Positions 1 to 5,445 of a DNA stretch of 8,011 nt are shown one piece after another. The stretch spans positions 1 to 8,011 of the forward strand of contig JBDRDO010000009.1 in the NCBI GenBank assembly GCA_043820655.1, written 5' to 3'. Below the pieces are notes generated by a model. The model was given only the letters and a program-made list of their open reading frames with translations. It did not search any database and had not been told where the DNA came from. This stretch comes from JAZDEL01 sp043820655. GTDB lineage: Archaea; Iainarchaeota; Iainarchaeia; Iainarchaeales; JAZDEL01. Made by a program: the position numbers and the translations under genes. Numbering within the stretch: the first letter of the stretch is position 1; each line of letters begins with the position of its first letter.

Positions 1-82
1 AAACGCGGGCATCTGTTTCAGTTGCAACTGCATCGGGAAATTTTTCACTGAATTTATCAAAGGATGAAATTATAAGCGCCAT
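1..82 (-). CDS. 5' end of an unrecognised protein (partial)
   Basis: An open minus-strand frame runs from an ATG at 82-80 off the left edge, giving 27 residues that begin MALIISSFDKFSEKF. I do not recognise the family; the short hydrophobic start (ALII) could be the first beta-strand of an alpha/beta domain, but this is too little to assign. Support for a real gene is positional: a TATA-like box (CATTTAATAACC on the minus strand, 132-121) lies about 45 bases before the ATG, so transcription would start near 101 with a leader of roughly 20 bases. No GGTG-type ribosome site is visible; only a weak purine stretch (AAGGGG) precedes the start. It is divergent from the two-gene module that begins at 292. 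Confidence 0.5.
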   Translation of the reverse strand, partial: MALIISSFDKFSEKFPDAVATETDARV

Positions 83-120
83 GTTAATGCCCCTTAATTA
101 GGAAGATTAAGTGCGGAAAG

Positions 121-132
121 GGTTATTAAATG
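121..132 (-). promoter_or_regulatory. TATA-like box of the partial minus-strand gene
   Basis: On the minus strand the segment reads CATTTAATAACC, similar to the TTTAAA/TTTATAA boxes before other genes here. It sits about 45 bases before the ATG at 82. Inferred from pattern and distance only. Confidence 0.4.
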
Positions 133-248
133 TTTTCGGGGTGTGGGGATATGTCGGGTTTTTGTTATGGGCAGTCGGGGTGCTTTCCATACCTTTAAAA
201 AAACTCTGAGGGAATAGTAGATTATGATTGGAAAGCCAACCAAGAAGT

Positions 249-258
249 TTTATATATA
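249..258 (+). promoter_or_regulatory. TATA box of the two-gene module
   Basis: The run TTTATATATA lies about 38 bases before the ATG at 292, a usual distance for an archaeal box A with a short leader (start near 279). It is a TATATA-type box, unlike the TTTAAA/TTTATAA boxes of neighbouring genes. A second candidate, CTTTAAAAAA around 192-201, would give a longer leader. Confidence 0.55.
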
Positions 259-291
259 AGAACAGCATTAATTGAAAGGCGAGGAATACTT

Positions 292-522
292 ATGGCTGCA
301 CAAATAACCTTCGACAAAAACGCGAGAAAAGACATTCTTGACCTGCTTGATAAAACGGTCGACGAGGATGGCCTAATAGTGGAAAAAGAAAAGCCAGAGC
401 AGAAGGTATTGACCTTTGACGGCGAGGAAATATCCCTTGAGGAGTTTGGCGGCGTCAAACGGGGGTCTGAGGTTTTCATAAAGGACAACTTGGTTTCTCT
501 AATCAGACTCTCGAAGAGATGA
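292..522 (+). CDS. Small acidic unknown protein, first gene of a coupled pair
   Basis: A 76-residue protein that I cannot assign to a named family. It has no signal peptide, membrane segment or cysteine. Residues 1-30 look helical and charged (ITFDKNARKDILDLLDKTV); residues 35-70 look beta-rich, with a pattern LTFDGEEISLEEFGGVKRGSE followed by a hydrophobic end (NLVSLIRL). The N-terminal two thirds are acidic. Its stop codon overlaps the start of the 290-aa gene in an ATGA (519-522), so the two are almost certainly co-translated and probably work together. A small acidic first gene overlapping a larger second gene is common in toxin-antitoxin and small defence modules; that is analogy, not homology. 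The start has only a weak purine stretch (GGCGAGG), not the GGTG site seen before neighbouring genes. Confidence 0.75.
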   Translation: MAAQITFDKNARKDILDLLDKTVDEDGLIVEKEKPEQKVLTFDGEEISLEEFGGVKRGSEVFIKDNLVSLIRLSKR

Positions 523-1391
523 ACGCTGTGGGATGGCTCAAGGACTTAAGTGGCTTATTTAAGGGCATAGTAGAAATTAATGCCAAGGGCGCCAAGATAG
601 ATGTTCGACTTTTTAATTTTAATATAGATAACCAAAAAATCACGATTACCAATAGCGGTAATAGGCAGGTCAACAACAAGGCAATTTATAAAAGAGGGGC
701 AACAGTCTATATAGATTTGGCGCAAGTGAAAGATGAACAAAAGAAAAAACTAAAGCCAATCATTAAGGAATATCTGGATAGTAGTGACGAGCCACTCTTG
801 GAAGTGGAAACTGACAAACTCTTAGAAAATTTGGATAAATATGCGCCTGCTAAAGAAGGCGAAAGCCGCAGGATTGTTGAGTTCTTCCACAACATTATTC
901 CGCCCAATGACCTTGAGGCACTTGAGGCGGCATTATATCTGCGATCGGCATTCGAAAGACGTGAGGGCATAGACAAAATGAGAAAAGATATCAGGTGCTC
1001 ATTCGGGTCACGCGGTGCAAATATCACCAAGTTGTGCTCGGCACGCTACTTCGAAGGATTTTTGATCCCCATGTATAATACACTATCTGAAGAGGGGGAA
1101 ATGGGCAAAAGACGCTTTAATGAACTTTATGAACTCACAGTTGGCAAAGCGGCGCTCACAGTTTTCGTTTATGAGGAGATGACACCTGAAGAAATACAAA
1201 AGCAAATAGCAGAAAAGATTGAAATATCGAAAAAATATGGAATACGATTCATAAATATTCACGGCATAGGCACAAACAATGCCGCCAAAATAAAACAGTG
1301 TATGGAGGATAGAAAGGACTTCTTCAAATCATTTGAGAGAAAAATAGTTTTTGAAAAAGAAAATATAATAATACTTGAATTAATTTTCTGA
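519..1391 (+). CDS. Unknown 290-aa protein, second gene of the coupled pair
   Basis: I recall uncharacterised bacterial proteins of similar shape but no assigned function, and none is claimed. The start ATG overlaps the previous stop and has no Shine-Dalgarno of its own, so it depends on translational coupling. Visible layout: an amphipathic N-terminal helix (residues 4-20, VGWLKDLSGLFKGIV); short alternating strands at 28-66 with an Asn-rich turn (ITNSGNRQVNN); a charged linker; a helical core at 115-190 with ALYLRSAFERREGIDKMRKDI and LCSARYFEGFLIPMY; and a C-terminal alpha/beta part containing RFINIHGIGTNN (243-254), which loosely resembles a helix-hairpin-helix GhG turn, ending in a hydrophobic strand (IIILELIF). 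No nuclease, NTPase or protease motif is obvious. The DNA is AT-rich with many ATA isoleucine codons, unlike the housekeeping genes, suggesting acquisition. Confidence 0.8.
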   Translation: MNAVGWLKDLSGLFKGIVEINAKGAKIDVRLFNFNIDNQKITITNSGNRQVNNKAIYKRGATVYIDLAQVKDEQKKKLKPIIKEYLDSSDEPLLEVETDKLLENLDKYAPAKEGESRRIVEFFHNIIPPNDLEALEAALYLRSAFERREGIDKMRKDIRCSFGSRGANITKLCSARYFEGFLIPMYNTLSEEGEMGKRRFNELYELTVGKAALTVFVYEEMTPEEIQKQIAEKIEISKKYGIRFINIHGIGTNNAAKIKQCMEDRKDFFKSFERKIVFEKENIIILELIF

Positions 1392-1408
1392 AATGTGTTA
1401 AGAAAAAT

Positions 1409-1418
1409 AGGAGGGTGT
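1409..1418 (+). promoter_or_regulatory. Ribosome binding site that sets the NAC start
   Basis: AGGAGGGTGT is the strongest Shine-Dalgarno match in the window. An in-frame GTG at 1417 lies inside it and is too close to be the start; the ATG at 1426 is seven bases downstream and begins MMPGM, the usual beginning of archaeal NAC. Confidence 0.75.
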
Positions 1419-1425
1419 GTTTGCT

Positions 1426-1761
1426 ATGATGCCGGGAATGAGGAATTTTAATCCAGCGCAGATGGGGAAGATGATGCGCTCAATGGGAATTAAGAATGAG
1501 GAATTGGCGGTTAAGAGGGTTGTTTTTGAGCTTGCGGATAAGAATCTTGTTATTGATAGCCCCAATGTAAGTGTTATTGATATGCAGGGGCAGAAAACCT
1601 ATACTGTAATGGGGGAGGCACGGGAGGAGCAGGCGGGCGTGCCTGAAGAGGATGTTAAAATGGTTAGTGAGAGTGCTGATGTAAGCGAGGATGAAGCACG
1701 CGCCGCGCTTGAGGAAAGTGAAGGGGATATTGCAAAGGCAATAACTGCACTTAAGAAATAG
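1426..1761 (+). CDS. nac: Nascent polypeptide-associated complex protein (alpha-NAC homologue)
   Basis: Archaeal NAC forms a homodimer that binds ribosomes and nascent chains near the exit tunnel. The 111-residue length is typical. The N-terminal MMPGMRNFNPAQMGKMMRSMGI segment is characteristic of archaeal NAC. The NAC beta-barrel domain covers about residues 25-68 and contains the diagnostic stretch VIDMQGQKTYTVMGEA. A C-terminal UBA domain (about 72-111) carries VSEDEARAALEESEGDIAKAI. I chose ATG 1426 rather than the in-frame GTG at 1417 because the GTG falls inside the ribosome binding site. The gene begins 34 bases after the unknown 290-aa gene; an AT-rich stretch inside the end of that gene (around 1359-1371) may hold its promoter. 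It ends five bases from the convergent membrane protein gene. Confidence 0.95.
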   Translation: MMPGMRNFNPAQMGKMMRSMGIKNEELAVKRVVFELADKNLVIDSPNVSVIDMQGQKTYTVMGEAREEQAGVPEEDVKMVSESADVSEDEARAALEESEGDIAKAITALKK

Positions 1762-1766
1762 CGGGA

Positions 1767-3119
1767 TTACGCGGCTTCGCCTTCGGGCACTGCTTCCTCT
1801 TTTTCATACGCGGAAATGCTGTCCGCTGAATTGCGCGTTGCAAAGAAGAAAATGTCAAGTTCAATTTCAGCCCCTGCCGAGTATTGCGGGGAAATAAATC
1901 CTGTGAATTCGCCGTTCTTTACTGCGTATTCATTGCCCTCGGTGTCTGAAATTGTTTCATACTTAAAGAGCGCGGACTGGTAAATTTCTGCGGGAAGGCT
2001 GCGGGATTCAAGGAGCGAGGAAAGCGCGGAGGCGGTTTGCCTTGCATCCGCATTTGCAAGGGTTAGTTCCGCACTTATTTCAATCTCGGGCAGCTGCATT
2101 TCGGTTATTGTGAAATTAGTGTCCGCTATTGCGGAGCGGATTGATGATTCCATTTCCTGCACGGAATAATTGCCGTCATAATCAATGCGCATGCCAGCGG
2201 TGCGCCAGCCGATTTCAGTAATTCCGGGAACTTCCCAGAGCGCAAGATTGAGGTCGGGCTGTACTGCGGGGATGTTCTGGTCAAGGGAAAGTGTTATTGA
2301 ATATTCGGGTTCGGGGAAGTTAAGTTCAATTCCCTCAACATTCTCAAGCGCGAGGATTTCATTTTCAAGCACGGATTTTTCAGGCGCTGAGGAAAGGGGA
2401 ACTGTTGAGGAGAAGGAAAGCGCGGGAAGCATTTCCGAGATTTTGTATGTGCCCGGCGCGCTTACGAAAAGCATTGATGCGCTTTTGTTCTGTGTTTCAT
2501 ATGCAACCATTCGCCCCGGCACTGCACCAATAAATTCTGCATCGATTGTGATTAGGATTTCATCCCCCACAATTGAGCCCACGGAAAGCAGGGCCTGCGT
2601 AATCGGATTTGGGAAGGTGTGTTCCTTCTCAATGTCAAGGGTTTCATTTTTGAAAGTTACTGTTTCAGGCAGGGAGACAAGGCCGTAGGGATATGCCTCA
2701 ACCTGTATGAATGCGGGGGTGTTTTCAATTATTCCGTCAAGAAGTTCGGGCGCGGAATATTTTGAGTCAAAAGTTACTTCAGCCATGTAAACAAGCGACC
2801 CTCCAAGCGTGCTTTCCGAACCCAATTGCCTGTATTGCGAGGTTACTTTTCTTATGCCCTGAACCCCGCGGATGCCTGCATCAAGGATTGTTATGTCTGT
2901 TTCATCTGTTGATGCAAGGATGCGCATTGAGGAGAATAACTGCGCAACTGTTGCATCAACATTTTCGGCGCGGAATGAAAGTGTTGTTGGGTTTTCAATC
3001 GGAACATCGGGCGCGGGCTGAGACTGATTTGGATTGTCTGTGAAAATAATGGCAAACCCGACAATTGAACCCACCATTATGATGATAATAAAAAGGCTCA
3101 TTTTCTGCCTGCCGTCCAT
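1767..3119 (-). CDS. Single-span membrane-anchored surface protein, unknown function
   Basis: The protein is 450 residues from the ATG at 3119. The open frame extends further upstream, but ATG 3119 is preferred because GGGTGT sits five bases before it, the same site used by other genes here, and because residues 8-27 then form an N-terminal membrane span (SLFIIIIMVGSIVGFAIIF) behind a short basic cytoplasmic tip (GRQK). The remaining 420 residues should face outside: no cysteines, about four N-glycosylation sequons (NET, NKS, NYS, NFT) and an acidic C-terminal tail. The exterior alternates strands and helices in apparently related units, each with a VEGI/VPGI/VQGI-type turn after a helix, suggesting repeated ferredoxin-like folds; that is inference. 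I do not recognise the family. It is convergent with NAC with almost no spacer, so the two transcripts probably overlap at their 3' ends. Confidence 0.85.
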   Translation of the reverse strand: MDGRQKMSLFIIIIMVGSIVGFAIIFTDNPNQSQPAPDVPIENPTTLSFRAENVDATVAQLFSSMRILASTDETDITILDAGIRGVQGIRKVTSQYRQLGSESTLGGSLVYMAEVTFDSKYSAPELLDGIIENTPAFIQVEAYPYGLVSLPETVTFKNETLDIEKEHTFPNPITQALLSVGSIVGDEILITIDAEFIGAVPGRMVAYETQNKSASMLFVSAPGTYKISEMLPALSFSSTVPLSSAPEKSVLENEILALENVEGIELNFPEPEYSITLSLDQNIPAVQPDLNLALWEVPGITEIGWRTAGMRIDYDGNYSVQEMESSIRSAIADTNFTITEMQLPEIEISAELTLANADARQTASALSSLLESRSLPAEIYQSALFKYETISDTEGNEYAVKNGEFTGFISPQYSAGAEIELDIFFFATRNSADSISAYEKEEAVPEGEAA

Positions 3120-3124
3120 AAGAA

Positions 3125-3130
3125 ACACCC
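3125..3130 (-). promoter_or_regulatory. Ribosome binding site of the surface protein gene
   Basis: On the minus strand this reads GGGTGT, followed by five bases and the ATG at 3119. The same GGTGT-plus-five-bases arrangement precedes the aCPSF1 gene, which supports this start over the longer upstream reading frame. Confidence 0.6.
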
Positions 3131-3158
3131 GCACTTTGCGTGCATGAATAATTCGGGC

Positions 3159-3182
3159 AGTTAAATTTATAACCCTCGCGCA
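3159..3182 (+). repeat. Promoter-like direct repeat, copy 1
   Basis: A 24-base segment containing GTTAAATTTATAACCC is repeated at 3337-3360 with a single mismatch (T for C at 3176). Copy 2 is the apparent promoter of the FKBP gene, so copy 1 in the same orientation would direct rightward transcription into the hairpin block, starting near 3192. Read on the other strand (TTATAAATTTAA, 3172-3161), the same segment could also be the TATA box of the leftward membrane protein gene, 48 bases from its ATG. Confidence 0.8.
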
Positions 3183-3311
3183 CGCCGGAAGGAGTTTCCG
3201 AAACGTGGTTTCGGAAATTTTCGGGCAACAGCCCGAAACTCCGGCGGAGATGTGCACTGCCCGCTATTTTGCTACGGCAAAATGCGCGCATTCGGGCTAA
3301 CCCGAATAGCG
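3183..3311 (+). ncRNA. Candidate structured RNA: block of perfect hairpins
   Basis: Complementary segments visible in sequence include: CCGAAAC 3198-3204 with GTTTCGG 3208-3214 (loop GTG); TTTCGGGC 3219-3226 with GCCCGAAA 3231-3238 (loop AACA); and an enclosing pairing GGAGTTTC 3191-3198 with GAAACTCC 3235-3242, which competes with the second hairpin. Two abutting 25-base hairpins follow: 3262-3286 (ATTTTGC/GCAAAAT, loop TACG) and 3287-3311 (ATTCGGG/CCCGAAT, loop CTAA). Each has a seven-base stem, one bulged base and a CGC/GCG base clamp. A promoter-like repeat lies directly upstream. No convincing ORF is present on either strand. It could be a small RNA, the long leader of an FKBP transcript, or a miniature inverted-repeat element; the strand is inferred from the promoter copy. 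Confidence 0.45.
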
Positions 3312-3336
3312 TCGCTGTTGCTCGGCAGGGCGGCTG

Positions 3337-3360
3337 AGTTAAATTTATAACCCCCGCGCA
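3337..3360 (+). promoter_or_regulatory. FKBP promoter; copy 2 of the direct repeat
   Basis: The TATA box TTTATAA (3344-3350) is preceded by AAA, as expected for a TFB recognition element. Its centre is about 27 bases before the ATG at 3374, so the FKBP message would be nearly leaderless. It is a near-perfect copy of 3159-3182. Confidence 0.7.
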
Positions 3361-3373
3361 GGAAGAATTGAGT

Positions 3374-4123
3374 ATGGCAAAGGGAGATATTGTTGTGGTT
3401 TCATTCACGGGAACTGATCTTGTGAGTGGCAGGATTTTTGACACCACTAATGAGGCGGAGGCAAAGAAATCAGGGATTTACAGAGAGGGCGCGATTTACA
3501 GGGAAATTCCCGTTGTAGTGGGGTCGGGAGATTTGCTTAAGGGAATGGATAATGTGCTTGCGGGAATGAAAAGCGGCGAGGAGAAGGTTTTTACGCTTCA
3601 GCCCGAGGATGCTTTCGGGGAAAGGAGGGCGGATTTGATAAGGGTTGTTCCGATGCGCGATTTTAAGAAGGAGAAAATTATGCCTTTTCAGGGGATGCCT
3701 GTGGAAGTTAACGGAATGCAGGGACGCGTTCAGACTGTTTCAGGGGGAAGGGTTAGGATTGATTTTAATCAGGAACTTGCGGGAAGGGAGCTTCAATACA
3801 GGCTGAAGGTTGAGCGTGTTTTAACAAAGCCGCAGGAGATTGCTGATGCGTTTCTGGAGAAGCTGTTTCCGCTGAAGGCCGGGGCGGGCGTGGAGAAACC
3901 TTTGGGGAAGTTCATTGCGGGCAGGGGGAAGGAAGGCGGCGTGCTGGAGATTAAGGCAAAGGGCATGCCAAAGGAATTTGATATTCTGAAGGAAGTTTTT
4001 TCCAAAACCATGACTGAAAATGTAAAGGAAATTAAGGAAGTCAGGTTTGTTGAGGAATTCTCGGGCAACGGGAAGAGCGAGGCGAAGAAAACTGAAAAGC
4101 CTGCCGCAAAGGCAAAAAAGTAG
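3374..4123 (+). CDS. FKBP-type peptidyl-prolyl cis-trans isomerase, long archaeal (SlyD-like) form
   Basis: This 249-residue enzyme catalyses cis-trans isomerisation of prolyl bonds and acts as a folding chaperone in the cytoplasm. The FKBP fold starts with GDIVVVSFTGTDLVSGRIFDTT (4-25), continues with VVVGSGDLLKGMDNVLAGMKSGEE, and closes with SGGRVRIDFNQELAGRELQYRLKVE. Between them an insert-in-flap chaperone domain (about 85-135; FGERRADLIRVVP, MPVEVNGMQGRV) marks the SlyD-like class. A C-terminal domain of about 75 residues follows, as in long archaeal FKBPs, then a Lys/Ala-rich tail. Archaeal and SlyD proteins usually have NHPLAG where this one has NQELAG. ATG 3374 is chosen over an in-frame TTG at 3368 from the promoter spacing and homologous starts (MAKGDIV). 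There is no histidine-rich metal-binding tail. Confidence 0.95.
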   Translation: MAKGDIVVVSFTGTDLVSGRIFDTTNEAEAKKSGIYREGAIYREIPVVVGSGDLLKGMDNVLAGMKSGEEKVFTLQPEDAFGERRADLIRVVPMRDFKKEKIMPFQGMPVEVNGMQGRVQTVSGGRVRIDFNQELAGRELQYRLKVERVLTKPQEIADAFLEKLFPLKAGAGVEKPLGKFIAGRGKEGGVLEIKAKGMPKEFDILKEVFSKTMTENVKEIKEVRFVEEFSGNGKSEAKKTEKPAAKAKK

Positions 4124-4144
4124 TGCTGCCTTTGAAAAGCAAAA

Positions 4145-4153
4145 CTATTTAAA
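4145..4153 (+). promoter_or_regulatory. TATA-like box before the 131-aa gene
   Basis: CTATTTAAA lies about 35 bases before the ATG at 4185. The implied transcription start (near 4175) falls very close to the GGTGAT ribosome site at 4174-4179, so either the start is a few bases earlier or this box is not the functional one. Confidence 0.4.
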
Positions 4154-4184
4154 CGGCGATAACGTATTGTGTAGGTGATATTGA

Positions 4185-4580
4185 ATGGTTAATTTGCCGA
4201 AGAGCAGTATGAAAAAAAACATCTGGGGAAATAAGGGCACCATCGCTTTTTTTAAGCAGAAGTTTTTAAGCAGGATAGATATGAGGCTCCCGCTGAATGA
4301 GAGATACATTAAATACTGCGGCGAGCACGGAATTGACAAGCGCTATTTTGAGTCGGCAAAGGAATATTTCATGAAATACGGGACAGCGGGGGAAGCGGCG
4401 AATGCGGCATTTAAGCACATACATGATGTTTATTCAAAGGGTGAAGTATGGTACACGGATTCGCAAATAACCGCACGAACAAACGCACGCAATCACTCCA
4501 ATATGGTTGAGAGGTTCTACAAGCTTTTTTTGAAGGACCCGCAAATGGTTAGGCTTAAGGCAACTGGCGGCAAAGAATAA
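4185..4580 (+). CDS. Small basic unknown protein
   Basis: A 131-residue protein I cannot assign. The start is well supported: GGTGAT at 4174-4179 is five bases before the ATG. The protein is rich in Lys/Arg and aromatic residues, lacks a signal peptide or membrane span, and has one cysteine (Cys45). The first 30 residues are basic (PKSSMKKNIWGNKG, FFKQKFLSR). A mostly helical body follows (LNERYIKYCGEHGIDKRYFESAKEYFMKYG, AANAAFKHIHDVYSKG), then WYTDSQITARTNARNHSNMVERFYKLF. The charge could suit nucleic-acid or ribosome binding, but no known motif is present and this is only a suggestion. It lies between FKBP and the proteasome gene, separated from both by spacers holding promoter-like boxes, so it is probably its own unit. 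Confidence 0.8.
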   Translation: MVNLPKSSMKKNIWGNKGTIAFFKQKFLSRIDMRLPLNERYIKYCGEHGIDKRYFESAKEYFMKYGTAGEAANAAFKHIHDVYSKGEVWYTDSQITARTNARNHSNMVERFYKLFLKDPQMVRLKATGGKE

Positions 4581-4603
4581 TTGCGCCCAAGCGCACAGCA
4601 ATG

Positions 4604-4613
4604 CATTTAAAAG
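4604..4613 (+). promoter_or_regulatory. Probable TATA box of the proteasome beta gene
   Basis: CATTTAAAAG is centred about 60 bases before the ATG at 4669, implying a start near 4635 and a leader of about 34 bases that includes the GGTGGAT ribosome site (4658-4664). A second AT-rich stretch, AATTAAAATA (4628-4637), is a weaker alternative. Confidence 0.5.
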
Positions 4614-4668
4614 CTTTTACTTCAGCAATTAAAATAGTTAATGCCACTTCTATTTTTGGTGGATTCTT

Positions 4669-5337
4669 ATGGCTCAAACCAAGGTACAGGATGTAAAAAC
4701 AGGCACTACTACAGTGGGAGTTAAGACAGCGGATGCAATAGTGCTTGCCGCGGATATGCGCGCATCAATGGGGCACATTGCGTATGATGAGGAGAGCGAG
4801 AAGATTTACAAAATAACAGACAGTTTGGCGGTTACAAATGCGGGGAATGTGGGGGATAGTTTGACAATTGTGAGATTTTTGAGGAGCCAGGCAAGGCTTT
4901 ATGAAATGGAGAGGGAGGAAAGGTTAAGCGTGAGGGGCGCGGCAACTTTGCTTTCAAATATTCTGAATGCAAACAGGTACTATCCTTTCATAGTTCAGTT
5001 GATTATTGCGGGGGTTAATAATGAGCCCGAGCTTTTTGAACTTACGCCTTACGGCGGGGTAATTGAGAGGAAGCATTTTGCAGTCAGCGGTTCGGGCACG
5101 GAATTTGCAATGAACACGCTTGACCAGGGCTTCAATGAGGGGATGACAGAGGAAGAGGGCGCAAGGCTTGCGGTAAAGGCAATTGAGGCGGGAAAGAAAA
5201 GGGATATTTATTCGGGCGGAAAATCAGTTACAGTGATGATTATAGACAGGAACGGGGTAAGGAAATTGAGCGAGAAGGAAGTAGAGAAGCACGTCTGCGC
5301 GCTGAAGAACGGCGGAAAGAAGGCAAATGCAAGCTGA
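4669..5337 (+). CDS. psmB: 20S proteasome beta subunit (threonine protease)
   Basis: This is the catalytic subunit of the archaeal 20S proteasome, which degrades unfolded or tagged proteins inside a four-ring chamber with the alpha subunit (not in this window). The 222-residue precursor has a 12-residue propeptide ending in Gly, removed to expose Thr13 as the N-terminal nucleophile (TG|TTTVGVK). The supporting catalytic residues are present: Asp29 (AADMRAS; mature Asp17), Lys45 (ESEKIYK; mature Lys33), Ser142 in SGSGTEF, and Asp179/Ser182 in KRDIYSGG. The gene should therefore be active. Start ATG 4669 follows GGTGGAT by four bases. It is followed by a hairpin and T-run that look like a terminator, so it is probably transcribed separately from aCPSF1. 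Confidence 0.97.
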   Translation: MAQTKVQDVKTGTTTVGVKTADAIVLAADMRASMGHIAYDEESEKIYKITDSLAVTNAGNVGDSLTIVRFLRSQARLYEMEREERLSVRGAATLLSNILNANRYYPFIVQLIIAGVNNEPELFELTPYGGVIERKHFAVSGSGTEFAMNTLDQGFNEGMTEEEGARLAVKAIEAGKKRDIYSGGKSVTVMIIDRNGVRKLSEKEVEKHVCALKNGGKKANAS

Positions 5338-5355
5338 AGGAAACAGGCTGAATTT

Positions 5356-5386
5356 TGCAATTTAAGGGCATTGCATTTTTTAATTT
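5356..5386 (+). terminator. Hairpin plus T-run after the proteasome beta gene
   Basis: TGCAAT (5356-5361) can pair with ATTGCA (5370-5375), and T6 follows at once, then AATTTTTG. The layout resembles an intrinsic terminator, and T-rich tracts alone also terminate archaeal transcription. The TTTTTTAATTTTT stretch may double as the TATA region of the aCPSF1 gene, about 65 bases ahead of its ATG. Confidence 0.55.
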
Positions 5387-5433
5387 TTGTTTTGCGCTTT
5401 GCAGTTTTGGTTTTGCCATGCTATTTTAATGAA

Positions 5434-5440
5434 CAGGTGT
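5434..5440 (+). promoter_or_regulatory. Ribosome binding site of aCPSF1
   Basis: The stretch contains AGGTGT followed by five bases (AATTA) and the ATG at 5446, the spacing seen before the surface protein gene. It fixes this start. Confidence 0.6.
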
Positions 5441-5445
5441 AATTA

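Noticed and set aside
179..241. Imperfect inverted repeat (GGTGCTTTCC at 179-188, GGAAAGCCAACC at 230-241) upstream of the two-gene module.
   Set aside because: The match needs two unpaired bases and a 40-base loop, so it could easily be chance. It could be revisited as an operator if the module proves autoregulated.
2185..3043. Plus-strand frames of 167 and 110 residues opposite the surface protein gene.
   Set aside because: They are antisense shadows of a longer, better-supported minus-strand gene and lack ribosome sites and domain features.
3120..3257. Longer minus-strand start for the surface protein (ATG at 3257).
   Set aside because: It would translate through the hairpin block and the TATA segment and would bury the membrane anchor behind 46 irregular residues. 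ATG 3119 has the better ribosome site.
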